Part shown: in pieces, positions 49,401 through 57,667 of the stretch | Position numbering within the stretch: the first letter of the stretch is position 1 | Layout: each line of letters starts with the position of its first letter | Assembly (NCBI RefSeq): GCF_001238275.1 | Contig: NZ_LGTB01000004.1 | Span: 232,267 to 296,266 of the forward strand | Length of the DNA stretch: 64,000 nt | Source: Bradyrhizobium viridifuturi | Lineage (GTDB): Bacteria > Pseudomonadota > Alphaproteobacteria > Rhizobiales > Xanthobacteraceae | Direction of reading: 5' to 3' | The notes under the pieces: model-generated | Database searches by the model: none | What the model saw: the letters and a program-made list of their open reading frames with translations, nothing else | What the model was told of the DNA's origin: nothing | Translations under genes and position numbers: made by a program

Positions 49401-50789
49401 ATGTCGGATCAGCACCAAACGCTGATCGCCGCAACTTCGTCGATGCGCGACGCCGGGCATGCCGTTCGCGTCTGGACCTATTCGGCTCATAGGCTCGCGT
49501 TCCTTGCGGCACGCGGCATCTCGATCGGGAATGCGTCGGACATCGTGCCGAAGGCGCTGTTCGATCGAGCCGCGCAACGATCGGAAGTGCGCTTCTTTAG
49601 CGATATATTTCGCTACGCCCTGCTCTACGAATACGGCGGCCTCTGGATGGACGCCGACGTCATCCTGCTCAAGCCATTCCCGTTCATCGGCGACTACTTC
49701 TTCAATCTGCAGTGGCGCGGCGGACACCGCGGGCATTTTATCTGCGGCAACGTGATCTATGCAAAGCCGTTCAGTCGTCACTTGCGCGCGTTGTACGAGC
49801 GCTCCATCAACTGCTTGTACGAAACAGCCCCGATCATGTTCGGGGATATCGGACCCCGATTGCTGTCCGACTACATCGCCTCCCCCGATGGCGAGGAACT
49901 GCGGGCCAGCGTCTTCAGTCCCGTGTTCTTCAACGCGATCGATTGGACGGAGGTCGATGTCTTTCAGCGACCGGCGACGGAGCTGGCAAGCTACCTCCAT
50001 GACGACCGCATATTCGGCTTGCATCTATGGACCGCACGCAATCAGAGCCGCGCAGAAAACCCCGGCTCCCTGATCGCCTGGCTGACGAAATCCGAAGATG
50101 GCCCGCTTGCACTGGCGGATTTGGCAGACCGCTTCAATACCGACAAGAACCGGCATACCGGCAACAGGCACGGCTACGCGCGGATTTATCAGCGCCTGCT
50201 GTCGAGCAGGCGCTTTTCGTTGCGCCGGATCATGGAGATCGGACTTTGCCGAGGCCTTGCGGAGGGCAAGCAGACGGAAGTCCCGTCGGTCGCCCTGTGG
50301 CAAAGCTTCTTCCCGTTCGGTCAGGTCATCGGCGTTGATCTGACCGACTTTTCGGCGCTCAACAATGAGCGGTTCAGGTCTGAAGTCTGCGATCAGTCCA
50401 ATCGAGAACAGCTGCGTGCGCTGGCCAGTCGGCTCAAACATGAAACGTTTGACGTCATCATCGATGATGGCAGCCACGCCTCGCGCGACGAACAGCAGAC
50501 CTTGGTTGAACTGTTTCCTTTGCTGGCCGACGGTGGCTGGTATTTCATCGAAGATCTGGATTGGCAGCCGCCGGGCGAGGATCCGGCCAGGATTGCACTA
50601 ACCAAGACACTGCTTCGCGAGATGAAGCAGCACGGCGAAGTCCGCTCGCTGGATCCCTTCGGCGTGGCCAACCTTGCTCACCAGTTTGCTGAGATTCTTT
50701 TTTTCGACAGTCACTATGAGCTGGCCAGAGCCAGGCTGATGGGCGGGCTCGTCGCCATCCGCAAGCGGGGCGGATCCCGCGTGGTATGA
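46491..50789 (+). CDS. Multidomain glycosyltransferase/methyltransferase (GT2, propeller, FkbM, GT32-like, C-terminal methyltransferase)
   Basis: 1432 residues from GTG 46491; TTG 46410 is an alternative. Order: (1) GT2 domain at about 1-230 with MIVKNEMANLQRCL, GDTGSSDGTQDY and DYLLFDDADME. (2) TPR-like helices to about 370. (3) A beta-propeller at about 380-690 with QGFEDMRLFAWRG, resembling GH130/GH43 proteins. (4) FkbM methyltransferase at about 705-915 (FVDVGANVGNHAVYIS, IKLDAEGMEFEIL). (5) GT32-like transferase at about 970-1190 (YEYGGLWMDADVILLKPF, DxD). (6) A CmcI/TylF-like methyltransferase at about 1205-1425 (MEIGLCRGL, DVIIDDGSHASRDEQ). It could build and methylate a glycan alone. 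It opens the rightward operon of the island. Confidence 0.85.
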   Translation: MSDAKRLCLNMIVKNEMANLQRCLNSVAKHISCWVIGDTGSSDGTQDYIKRFFAERQIPGELHSFPFHNFEQARNAALDHAYASSLDYDYLLFDDADMELVVEDADFRSKLTGPGYRLRQSTSGGLSYSNTRIVRRDAGARYHGVTHEYIDVPGGVEELSGVSYVDHASGSNRVDKFERDIRLLKTALEKDPKNARYWFYLAQSLRDAGRAAEAADAYARRADMGGWDEEAWMARLQQARCLRSLGDEGGFVSKALQAFNQRPQRAEPIYDLARFYRDRGQNHAAALFAEYGLTVGYPRSDILFVEDYVYRTGLLEEYSIAANYAADAERKNRGFAACNYLALNREIADAPRELAWSNLHFYAQPAHAVLPSFQSKRIDFSAPDGYVPLNPSVTRLGDQILVAQRAVNYVMTEDGLQYETSNEEPIKTRNFLLHLDDDLSVRSSSEILAPSDLPAPAFPAVQGFEDMRLFAWRGALWSSACIRELTPEGWCEQVLARLQEDERGSYRLVEWRKIQADGPKRDEKNWMPQVAGDDLNFLYLCDPTRLVNAEGKTLQEHDSPISAARFRGGSQLVPFDDGWLALIHEVQWRPAERRRFYFHRFVRFDRSNNMTAVSCPFYFNRKGVEFAAGLAWHPDQRRLVVSFSVADSEAWIATVEACDIRRVLEPTNNIWDGRTRSRPAIPVDPVVESVVMGQPVRFVVTNPSDAIMKFHQRGQFYEAEELQLISSHYRGTGAFVDVGANVGNHAVYISKFTNAPRIIVFEPNEVAASILKANCSLNGCRNVDINHLGTALGAKRGKLRKETPDPDNLGHTCFIADPLGEVNAIPGDSVLLDEPVEFIKLDAEGMEFEILEGLRETIKRWRPTIFIEIWDFASAAFKDWCDQHEYRTIGSYQRYSGIQNYLIAPIPIAKDGPVEPQSTNDFFGSFAPFLRQADSIGARLGSTRAFDERIAPLLGDGSGPLPQINLFYEPMSDQHQTLIAATSSMRDAGHAVRVWTYSAHRLAFLAARGISIGNASDIVPKALFDRAAQRSEVRFFSDIFRYALLYEYGGLWMDADVILLKPFPFIGDYFFNLQWRGGHRGHFICGNVIYAKPFSRHLRALYERSINCLYETAPIMFGDIGPRLLSDYIASPDGEELRASVFSPVFFNAIDWTEVDVFQRPATELASYLHDDRIFGLHLWTARNQSRAENPGSLIAWLTKSEDGPLALADLADRFNTDKNRHTGNRHGYARIYQRLLSSRRFSLRRIMEIGLCRGLAEGKQTEVPSVALWQSFFPFGQVIGVDLTDFSALNNERFRSEVCDQSNREQLRALASRLKHETFDVIIDDGSHASRDEQQTLVELFPLLADGGWYFIEDLDWQPPGEDPARIALTKTLLREMKQHGEVRSLDPFGVANLAHQFAEILFFDSHYELARARLMGGLVAIRKRGGSRVV

Positions 50790-50856
50790 GCACCGTGAAC
50801 CATCAGTCGGCCGTCGGACGCTCTGCATTAATCTGGCGATTTGCTCAGGAGTTCGC

Positions 50857-51942
50857 TTGAAGGTTGCCGTCTACACTATTGCGTTGAACGAAGCCGCGCA
50901 TGTTGAACGCTGGGCAAACTCGGCGGCCAACGCTGACTATCGAATTGTAGCCGATACCGGCAGCAGTGATGACACGGTCGAGCGGCTGGAACGTGCAGGA
51001 GTGATCGTTCACCGGATTGCGATCCGCCCTTGGCGTTTCGACGTTGCTCGAAATGCGGCGATGGCGCTCATTCCATCCGACGTAGAGATTTGCTGTTCGA
51101 TGGATATGGATCGATACCTCGAACCGGGATGGCGGGAGAAGCTCGAGGCCGCGTGGGCACCGGATACGACAGCCCTCTTCTGCCGCACCGTCTACCGAAC
51201 GAATCCCGACGATCCGGCAATCTTGCGCGGTTGGCCGACGAAGAATTTTCATCATCGCTGGGGCTATCGATTCAAGCGTCCGGTTCATGAAGCTCTCTCC
51301 TATTCCGGCAAGGAAATCACCAAAGAGTGCATCGATATCGTTATGTGCGAGGTGCAGGACCATTCAAAGGATACGCGACAACAGTATCTTCCGCTGATGG
51401 AAGTGGCGCATAGAGAGGATCCTGACGATGCGCAAATCTGCTTCTGGCTCGGTCGGGACTATATGTGGGCGAACAGAAGCGACGAGGCGACCGCCCTGCT
51501 TTCGCGCTACCTGGAATTGCCCACCAGCACGTGGGGCGAAGAGCGCGCCGAGGCGATGCGCTATCTAGCGCGAACTGCACCGACCAGGAAGATGTACTGG
51601 CTGGATCGAGCGCGGCTGGAAGCCCCACACCGGCGCGAGATCTGGCTGGACCTCGCTGAGCAACTTCATGCCGAAGCAGATTGGACCAATCTCTTCTGGG
51701 CGTGCACGAACGGCATAGGAAAGACGCATCGCACCGGCAGCTATCTCGATGACGAGCACAGTTGGGGTTTCCGGCTATACGACCTCGGCGCGATCGCTGC
51801 TTGGCACATGAACATCATGGATCAAGCTGTCGTATGGGGGCGTGCCGCCCTCGATCTAGACCCTCGCAATCAGCGGCTCATCAACAATCTGGAGTTCTTT
51901 GTTAAGCGCCGAAGCGTGATGAATGCGGGGAACGCGACGTGA
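50857..51942 (+). CDS. Glycosyltransferase family 2 protein with TPR-like C-terminus
   Basis: 361 residues from TTG 50857 (AGGAG at 50847-50851). N-terminal GT2 domain with VYTIALNEAAHVERW, VADTGSSDDTVERL and CSMDMDRYLEPGW (DxD). The C-terminal half has helical repeats (FWLGRDYMWANRSDEATALL, AVVWGRAALDLDPRNQR). It resembles the first domain of the preceding giant protein, so gene duplication is likely. It overlaps the next gene by 4 bp (GTGA). Confidence 0.85.
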   Translation: MKVAVYTIALNEAAHVERWANSAANADYRIVADTGSSDDTVERLERAGVIVHRIAIRPWRFDVARNAAMALIPSDVEICCSMDMDRYLEPGWREKLEAAWAPDTTALFCRTVYRTNPDDPAILRGWPTKNFHHRWGYRFKRPVHEALSYSGKEITKECIDIVMCEVQDHSKDTRQQYLPLMEVAHREDPDDAQICFWLGRDYMWANRSDEATALLSRYLELPTSTWGEERAEAMRYLARTAPTRKMYWLDRARLEAPHRREIWLDLAEQLHAEADWTNLFWACTNGIGKTHRTGSYLDDEHSWGFRLYDLGAIAAWHMNIMDQAVVWGRAALDLDPRNQRLINNLEFFVKRRSVMNAGNAT

Positions 51943-53363
51943 CTTCTGAATGTTCGCAAGCCAAATTCTTCACGTCATTCGGTACGATCACATATGTCGA
52001 CCCGGCAACGGGAGCGCTCCGGCACGGTTCAAGCGGACAGGTCCCCGATAATCTGGTCCTGTTAGTGCCCCCGGATCCGGCGAGCCGCTACTGTCGCGTG
52101 CGCTACACGGCAGACGTCGCGAAGCCGTCCGAGGACTTTGGCTTTGGTCGGCATGGCCTCAAGCCGATACTGGACAAGGACAGCACGGCGCCGTCGCTGG
52201 AACTGATCCGCTTGGAGCGCGGGCTCTTCTGCCTGAAACTGGGAAATGCTTTTCTCTCGGCGTATCCCGGCGGTGACTTCGGCCTGGCGGAGACCTGCAG
52301 CACGTGGGAGCTGTATCTCACCTCCCAAGACCTGGGACCTGATAGCTTCCCCGCGTCAGACTACCGATCTCAAGGTTACGCAAGCAGAAACATTCAGGAA
52401 TATGTCGTTCATCCGACGGTCCGAGTTCGAACGGGTGTGAAACCGCGGAAAGCGAGGCTATTGGCCTTCGGGTATCCAGCTTGGTCTCATGGGCGGGTCT
52501 ACTATGACCTGAGCAAGCATTTGTACGAGAATGGCTACATCTTAGACATCCTGAACTGGCAGCATAACCACGCGCAACACTTTGACGCGCTTCAATCGTA
52601 CTATGATTGCTTCGTTACCGCGCTGGACGGTGTCAGCGTGTTGGTCGATACCTACAAGGTACCGTACGAACGGATCATCGCGGTGTCCCACCACGAGTTC
52701 GACATCCGGATGCTCATCGAAAAGAAGGGCATCGAAGTCTTCGAGAAATTCTCCAACTATGCCGTCGTGAGCGACTATGTCTACTGCGCCTCCCTCATGG
52801 CCGGCGTATCCAGGGTCCCCATAGTCGCCTCTCTCGGAGTCGACTACGAAACCTTCCACTCCCCGATTGCTGAGCGTTTGGACGCGGTCGGCTACGCTTC
52901 CTCCATGGCGACAACGACATACGGAGTCGAATGGAAGCGGGGTGTGCTCGCTCAATCGGCCGCGACGGCCGCCGGGCTACCCTTCAAGGTAGCCGGTTCG
53001 ACAGCCAAACAAACGTCATTTCACGACATGCCGGAGTTCTACCGATCGGTCGGCGCCATCGTTACAAGCTCTATCAGTGAGTCTGGCCCCTTGCCCGTCT
53101 TGGAGGGAGCTGCCGCGGGACGGCTTGTCATCGGCACGCCCGTCGGCCATTTCCCGCAGAAGGCCTATCAGGGCGGTGGTATCATCGCTCCCATTCAAGC
53201 CGACAAGTTTGTGTCCTTCACTACGGCGACTCTGACGTTCTACAAGGAGAACCCTTCAGCCTATGTCGAGAAGTGCCAATCGATCCAAGAGGTCGCAAGA
53301 AACTTCGATTGGAAGTTCTCAATACAAGACTGGGTTGATCTAATTGAAGGGCGAAGACTCTGA
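51939..53363 (+). CDS. Glycosyltransferase family 4-like (GT-B) protein
   Basis: 474 residues from GTG 51939, coupled to the preceding gene. The N-terminal 170 residues form an unrecognised beta-rich domain. A GT-B-like part follows, starting LLAFGYPAWSHGRVYYDLSKHL. Its donor-binding end is SSISESGPLPVLEGAAAGRL, with the Glu of the E-x7-E region. No membrane segment. It probably adds a sugar in the same pathway as the two upstream enzymes. Confidence 0.75.
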   Translation: MTSECSQAKFFTSFGTITYVDPATGALRHGSSGQVPDNLVLLVPPDPASRYCRVRYTADVAKPSEDFGFGRHGLKPILDKDSTAPSLELIRLERGLFCLKLGNAFLSAYPGGDFGLAETCSTWELYLTSQDLGPDSFPASDYRSQGYASRNIQEYVVHPTVRVRTGVKPRKARLLAFGYPAWSHGRVYYDLSKHLYENGYILDILNWQHNHAQHFDALQSYYDCFVTALDGVSVLVDTYKVPYERIIAVSHHEFDIRMLIEKKGIEVFEKFSNYAVVSDYVYCASLMAGVSRVPIVASLGVDYETFHSPIAERLDAVGYASSMATTTYGVEWKRGVLAQSAATAAGLPFKVAGSTAKQTSFHDMPEFYRSVGAIVTSSISESGPLPVLEGAAAGRLVIGTPVGHFPQKAYQGGGIIAPIQADKFVSFTTATLTFYKENPSAYVEKCQSIQEVARNFDWKFSIQDWVDLIEGRRL

Positions 53364-53529
53364 GCACCGGCACTCGTGCACTTTGAAATCAGCTGCAAGA
53401 TCGCGCCGTACCTTTAACGGTAGAATTTACAAGGTTACCCCCTTAACCCAAGCAAGAGCAGCCCGGTCAGATCGGCTCGACCGGAGCTTGCTTGACAGTT
53501 TGCGGCGTCCCTCTCGCAAGAGAGCAGCG

Positions 53530-53769
53530 TCAAGTCATAGCGGCCAGACGCGTGCACACGAGATCAATATGACCTCGCGGCGTATATAGACTGCTCGCAT
53601 AAACATTTGGCAATTGCAGATGGTTCGCGCGTTGATCAATCAGATCAAGTTTCGTGTTCAGCGCGCTGACATCGATCTTCACTCCTTGCGCCTCCATCTC
53701 GCTCTCGATCAACCTGATCTCGTCATAGAGCCGCCTGATCCGGAGCTGCCATCTTGGTTTGCAAAAGGG
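53530..53769 (-). pseudogene. Remnant of TAXI-family TRAP binding protein, C-terminal end
   Basis: The open minus frame encodes RWQLRIRRLYDEIRLIESEM, then a helical segment with IDQRANHLQLPNVYASSLYT and HIDLVCTRLAA to the stop. This looks like the cytoplasmic C-terminal helical tail of membrane-anchored TAXI solute-binding proteins. The upstream frame hits a stop at 53770-53772 and no signal or binding domain is found. It is therefore a fragment. Identification is from memory of the family. Confidence 0.4.
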
Positions 53770-54047
53770 TCAGCAGGACACCCGTAGCGATCGCAGCGGT
53801 CTCCAGCCCGAAGACAGCGGACTGCGATCCTGGATCCGTGCACCAATCAGCGGCGCTACGTGCGCGGCGCGGTTGCCTATCTGGTGGTCCAGAACGATAC
53901 TGCATTCTGGGGATACGCGGTTCATCAGCCGAATATGCAGGCCCGCGGCGGACTAACCTCGAACGCGTCGCTGGCCGTGGCCAAACCGTAGCTGTTTGAC
54001 GCAGTGCCGCGGAAAATCGAATTGATTCAGTGGGGTTGACAAGACAT

Positions 54048-54059
54048 CCCTTCCGCCAT
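54048..54059 (+). repeat. Candidate attR, copy of the tRNA-Ser 3' end
   Basis: CCCTTCCGCCAT, identical over 12 bp with the tRNA-Ser terminus at 36268-36279 and in the same orientation. Upstream, GGGGTT stands at the same spacing as GGGTT of the tRNA T-arm, suggesting a degraded tRNA 3' remnant. Confidence 0.45.
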
Positions 54060-54173
54060 GCATACCGCCTCCGCAGGCAGGCTCGTTGCGCGCCCCTTCC
54101 TGAACCAACAATTAACGAATCAGATTGATTGATAGGTGCATTGCCCGTTCGCGCCCGGCACCGAGAGGTTGAA

Positions 54174-54461
54174 ATGAATTGGGTCAAGGCACTGCTGCTG
54201 CTTTCCGTACTGCTTCTGGGATGCGCCGATCTTGCCACCACCAATCGAATTCTGGAGCTCGGGTTCGGCGAAGCGAACCCGTTCATGCAGATGGCCCAGG
54301 CCTGGTTCGGCGTCTGGTGGCTGATCCCGAAACTGGGCTTGACCTATCTCGTCATCGCGCTGCTGTGGCGCAGTGAAAGCCTCACCAAGATTGCCCTTGT
54401 CGTGGCGTTCTGCTCAACGCCCGTCATCAACAATCTCGTCATCCTCGCCGGCGCGAGCTGA
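54174..54461 (+). CDS. Small membrane protein, DUF5658-like
   Basis: 95 residues from ATG 54174 (GAGAGG six bases upstream). Three hydrophobic helices (LLLLSVLLLGCADLATT, WLIPKLGLTYLVIALLW, KIALVVAFCSTPVINNLVIL). The pattern DLATTNRILELGFGEANPF (a helix end, then E-x-NP) is typical of the small DUF5658 family. Function unknown. Confidence 0.65.
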   Translation: MNWVKALLLLSVLLLGCADLATTNRILELGFGEANPFMQMAQAWFGVWWLIPKLGLTYLVIALLWRSESLTKIALVVAFCSTPVINNLVILAGAS

Positions 54462-54587
54462 GTCATCGCGCGCCGACTGAGCCGGCGATGCGATCGTCCC
54501 GCTCGTTGTCGTGAGCAGGCATGACTCAACCAATGTCCAAGATCGCTGCCGCGTGGTCAGACTCCCGTTCTCTTGCTGGGCCCACCG

Positions 54588-55508
54588 TCAGGTCTGCGCG
54601 ATGAACTCCGCGATCAGGCCTGCGATTTCCCGCGGTGCATCCTCGAAGCAGTAATGCCCGACGCCGGCAAGGCGCCTGACCGGCGCGGCCGGGAAGATTG
54701 CGGAAAACAGCGGCAGGAAATGGTCTGCATGCAGCGTGCGGTCCGCTTCGCCCCAGATCGCGAGCGCAGGCTTGCTGCGGATCGCGCGACCGGCGGCCGG
54801 AGTCGGTGCCTCGAATTGGTGCGCCCCGGTCGCAAAGCCCTTCGCCCATCCGATCGCACCGAGGCAGTCGGCCGGGCGCGCGAAAGGTGAGCCGTAGGCG
54901 GCGAGCCATGCGTCGGTGATGACGGCATTGTTCTCGAAGCCGTTGAGCTTGAGCGTGCTGAGGATGTTGAAGCCGAGTTGGCCGAGAACCGGCTCGAGCT
55001 CGCCGTTCGCCTCGGCCGTTGCGATCCATTGAAACCACGGCGAGACTTGCGCATTCGCGGTGACGCGCGCGAACAGATCGCTCTGCCCGAACGGCGTCGG
55101 CCCGTTGGCCGAGATGACGCGGCGGATCCGGTCCGGATGGCGTGCCGCGAGCCCCATGCCGACGGGACCGCCGAAATCATGCATCACGAGGGTGATGTCG
55201 GTGAGGTCGAGCGCGAGAACCAGGGCCACGAGATTGTCGACATGGTCCTGCAGCCAATAGCTGCGCTGCGCCGGCGTCGCGCTCTTGCCAAAGCCCATGT
55301 GATCGGGAACGACCACGCGCCGCGTTGCGCTCAGGACTGGCACCAGGTGCCGGAACAGATAGCCCCAGGTTGGTTCGCCGTGGAGGCAAAGCACCACCTC
55401 GCCGTCCCGCGGGCCTTCGTCGACATAGTGCATTTTGAAGCCTGGCGCCGTGCTGAAGTGCGGCGTGAAGGGAAAGGTGCCGTCGAACGTTGCATCGGAT
55501 TGGATCAT
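54588..55508 (-). CDS. Haloalkane-dehalogenase-like alpha/beta hydrolase
   Basis: 306 residues. LHGEPTWGYLFRHL (oxyanion region), VVVPDHMGFGKSATP, nucleophile elbow MHDFGGPVGMGLA with Asp, acid in IWGEADRTLHADH and His in GVGHYCFEDAP. The layout follows haloalkane dehalogenases, but the residue after the nucleophile is Phe rather than the halide-holding Trp (DWG). Its true substrate may therefore differ. Divergent from the HxlR regulator with two operator-like repeats between. Confidence 0.8.
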   Translation of the reverse strand: MIQSDATFDGTFPFTPHFSTAPGFKMHYVDEGPRDGEVVLCLHGEPTWGYLFRHLVPVLSATRRVVVPDHMGFGKSATPAQRSYWLQDHVDNLVALVLALDLTDITLVMHDFGGPVGMGLAARHPDRIRRVISANGPTPFGQSDLFARVTANAQVSPWFQWIATAEANGELEPVLGQLGFNILSTLKLNGFENNAVITDAWLAAYGSPFARPADCLGAIGWAKGFATGAHQFEAPTPAAGRAIRSKPALAIWGEADRTLHADHFLPLFSAIFPAAPVRRLAGVGHYCFEDAPREIAGLIAEFIAQT

Positions 55509-55522
55509 GGCTCGCCTCGGGT

Positions 55523-55539
55523 GGTTTTAATTTGAAACC
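55523..55539. promoter_or_regulatory. HxlR operator candidate, copy 1
   Basis: GGTTTTAATTTGAAACC, a partial dyad (GGTTT ... AAACC) 14 bp upstream of the dehalogenase-like start. It matches the second copy at 15 of 17 positions; the copies start 33 bp apart, about three helical turns. Confidence 0.6.
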
Positions 55540-55555
55540 ATCGTGTATCCCTTGA

Positions 55556-55572
55556 GGTTTTACTTTGCAACC
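55556..55572. promoter_or_regulatory. HxlR operator candidate, copy 2
   Basis: GGTTTTACTTTGCAACC, the partner of the repeat at 55523-55539, on the same face of the helix. Both lie between the divergent hydrolase and regulator genes. Confidence 0.6.
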
Positions 55573-55641
55573 GATATATCCAGCTCTCGATCGGGCGGTC
55601 TTCCGGGCCGCGCCACGATGAAAGGCGTCAGGCGGATCACG

Positions 55642-56094
55642 ATGGCCAAGCGAGTGAGCCACAGGGACTCGATGTGCGGCGTGGCTCGGCCGCTCGATGC
55701 GATCGGCGACTGGTGGTCGCTGTTGATCGTCCGCGACGCGTTCGACGGGTTGCGCCGGTTCGGCGAATTTCAGAAGAGCCTAGGGCTTGCCAAGAACATC
55801 CTCTCCGCCCGGCTGCGCAATCTCCTGGCGCACGGCATCATGGAGACCGTGCCCGCGGCGGACGGCAGCGCCTATCAGGAATACGTGCTCACCGAAAAAG
55901 GCCGCGGCCTGTTCCCGCTCCTCGTCGCGCTCCGGCAGTGGGGTGAGGATTTCTTCTTCGAGCCCGACGAAGCCCATGTGCTGCTGGTCGACCGAAAGAA
56001 CGGTTTGCCGGTGCGGCGGCTAGAACTGCGCGCGCAGGACGGACGCGTCGTCGGTGCGGAGGACACGATGGTACGCCTGCCATCGGCTAGCTGA
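55642..56094 (+). CDS. HxlR family transcriptional regulator
   Basis: 150 residues from ATG 55642 (ATG 55618 possible). The family signature SMCGVARPLDAIGDWWSLLIVRDAFDG includes the redox-sensitive Cys position. The winged helix has FGEFQKSLGLAKNILSARLRNL and YQEYVLTEKGRGLFPLLVALRQWG. HxlR proteins respond to aldehydes, quinones or oxidants. It is divergent from the dehalogenase-like gene, which is its probable target together with itself. Confidence 0.93.
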   Translation: MAKRVSHRDSMCGVARPLDAIGDWWSLLIVRDAFDGLRRFGEFQKSLGLAKNILSARLRNLLAHGIMETVPAADGSAYQEYVLTEKGRGLFPLLVALRQWGEDFFFEPDEAHVLLVDRKNGLPVRRLELRAQDGRVVGAEDTMVRLPSAS

Positions 56095-56198
56095 GAAAAA
56101 CAACCGCGCGAGATGCGGCCGCGCCATGCGCGCCCGTCTGCCAGCAACCTGATCTTAACCCTCCTTGCCGCAGCATCGGCTGCGTGGAGGTTCGATCA

Positions 56199-56366
56199 AT
56201 GCAGACATTCCGGATTTCGCTGAGCGATGGGACGCGGCAATTCCACACGGCGATTCAGGCGCCGGATCCCGCGTCCGCGCGCATCAAGGCCGCCTACTTC
56301 TTCGACATCTCGAAGTGGCGAATCCTGAGCGTGTCGCTGAGTGGAGCGAGTGTCGCGGCCGCTTAG
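56199..56366 (+). CDS. Small conserved-looking hypothetical protein
   Basis: 55 residues from ATG 56199 with GGAGG eight bases upstream. It starts MQTFRISLSDGTRQFHTAIQ and continues as an alternating beta/alpha pattern with a DISKWRILSVSLSG end. No signal peptide. Function not known. Confidence 0.6.
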   Translation: MQTFRISLSDGTRQFHTAIQAPDPASARIKAAYFFDISKWRILSVSLSGASVAAA

Positions 56367-56377
56367 CCGCTGCGCGC

Positions 56378-57196
56378 CTACGCCATCCGGTCGAGCTCGG
56401 CCGCGGCAAGCCTCGCAATCTGAAGGTCGATCTCGGCGAGCAGATCGCCGTCACCCAGGAACCATGCTGCCGACAAGCCTGTCCAGGCGATGATCCATGA
56501 CAGCAGGCGCCGGCGGTCCAGCTTCGCTGCTTCCACGACGATGTCGAGACGCCGCGCAAAGCGGCCGGATTCGGTTGCGACCGGCCGTGTCGGATCGGCA
56601 AGATCGGGGTTGGTGAAAATGTTGGCGAAGTCGAAGCCGCGCTCGCCGACCAGATGCTTGGGATCGATCGCGAGCCAGCCACGCGCACCGAAGTCGAGCA
56701 CATTGTCATGGTGCAGGTCGCCATGCAGCACCACGATCTCGCGCTGATCGCCGAGCAGTGCTTCGGCGGTGTCGGCCGATCGGTTCAGGATGCCGCCGTG
56801 CGCCCTCGCCGCCGGCCACAACTCGCGAAACCAATCTCTGAGTGGCGTCAAGTTCGGCCTCGGTTTCGCTCTCCGGGCGTGCAACAGCTCGGCTGTTGCA
56901 CAGAGAATTCGGCAGGCCTCATCGTCCCGGCCGATCCGTGCCATGTCGCTCAGCGACGCCGAGCCCATCGCCCGTTCGAGCAGCAGCGCCTCGCCGTCAC
57001 GGGCTAGGACCCGCGCCGCGCCATCTCCATCCCACCACGCCATGACAATGCCGCCGAGGCGCTCGTCCGGCTCGTATGAAAGCTTGAGCATGGCTGGTTC
57101 GCCGTGCTGCCGCACCGGCAGCAACCGTGCGGCATGCGTGACGATCACGTCGCCGTCGGGGACGAGGCTCCAGGCGGTGAGATAGGGTTCGAACAT
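56378..57196 (-). CDS. Aminoglycoside phosphotransferase APH(6)/streptomycin kinase-like
   Basis: 272 residues from ATG 57196. MFEPYLTAWSLVPDGDVIVTHAARLLPVR matches the start of the APH(6) family. The kinase catalytic loop is VVLHGDLHHDNVLDFG and the metal site AIDPKHLVGERGFDFANIF. Such proteins phosphorylate streptomycin at O-6, but chromosomal homologues in soil bacteria often have unknown natural substrates. No mobile element is next to it. No clear ribosome site precedes the chosen start. Confidence 0.85.
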   Translation of the reverse strand: MFEPYLTAWSLVPDGDVIVTHAARLLPVRQHGEPAMLKLSYEPDERLGGIVMAWWDGDGAARVLARDGEALLLERAMGSASLSDMARIGRDDEACRILCATAELLHARRAKPRPNLTPLRDWFRELWPAARAHGGILNRSADTAEALLGDQREIVVLHGDLHHDNVLDFGARGWLAIDPKHLVGERGFDFANIFTNPDLADPTRPVATESGRFARRLDIVVEAAKLDRRRLLSWIIAWTGLSAAWFLGDGDLLAEIDLQIARLAAAELDRMA

Positions 57197-57391
57197 CGAA
57201 GCAGGTTGGGAGGTGAAAGGTGCGACCGTCGTTGTAATCACTGCCGGTGCGCGCTGCCATGCCGGTTCCCTGCGGCGCATCGTGGCAGGGCCGCGCCAAC
57301 CGGTTCCGTGCTGCCTGCCCATGTTGGCTGATGACAGCCCCCACCCATCTCGCGCTACAATGCCGCAGCCGGTGTGACGGAGGGTGTGGTG

Positions 57392-57649
57392 ATGCCGCGA
57401 AAGGGAATTACCGGACACGACGAGTGGGTGGTGACCGAGGCCCTCGCCACGGCGCTGGTGGCGCTCGAACAATTGCCGTCGAAGCACCAGCCCCGCGCGC
57501 ACATGGAGGATGTCCGGAAGATTCTGACCGCGAGATGCGAGGCCGGCGCCGTCACGCTGCATCTGGCGCAGGCCAAGTGCCGGTTGTTTCCCGATACCGA
57601 CCCTCTGACCATCTATGAGGAATACGGCCTCAAGGATGGCTTGGGGTAG
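57392..57649 (+). CDS. Hypothetical protein
   Basis: 85 residues from ATG 57392 (upstream start 57374 possible). Helical: DEWVVTEALATALVALEQLP and ILTARCEAGAVTLHLAQAKC. It is divergent from the streptomycin-kinase-like gene and ends 18 bp before the convergent sorbosone dehydrogenase gene. Not recognised. Confidence 0.6.
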   Translation: MPRKGITGHDEWVVTEALATALVALEQLPSKHQPRAHMEDVRKILTARCEAGAVTLHLAQAKCRLFPDTDPLTIYEEYGLKDGLG

Positions 57650-57667
57650 CGGCATCCGACAGAACGG

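Larger units (their letters stand above)
53364..54173. other. Island right end with gene remnants
   Basis: 810 bp without an intact gene. It contains a minus-strand remnant of a TAXI-type binding protein (53530-53769). A plus-strand open stretch ends AVHQPNMQARGG...LAVAKP at 53991 without a usable start; I do not recognise it. The candidate attR is at 54048-54059. Decayed genes at an island border are common. Confidence 0.55.

Noticed and set aside
53723..54286. 187-codon minus-strand frame at the island border
   Set aside because: Arg/Ser-rich with no recognisable motif; only the neighbouring frame (53530-53769) has family-like residues.
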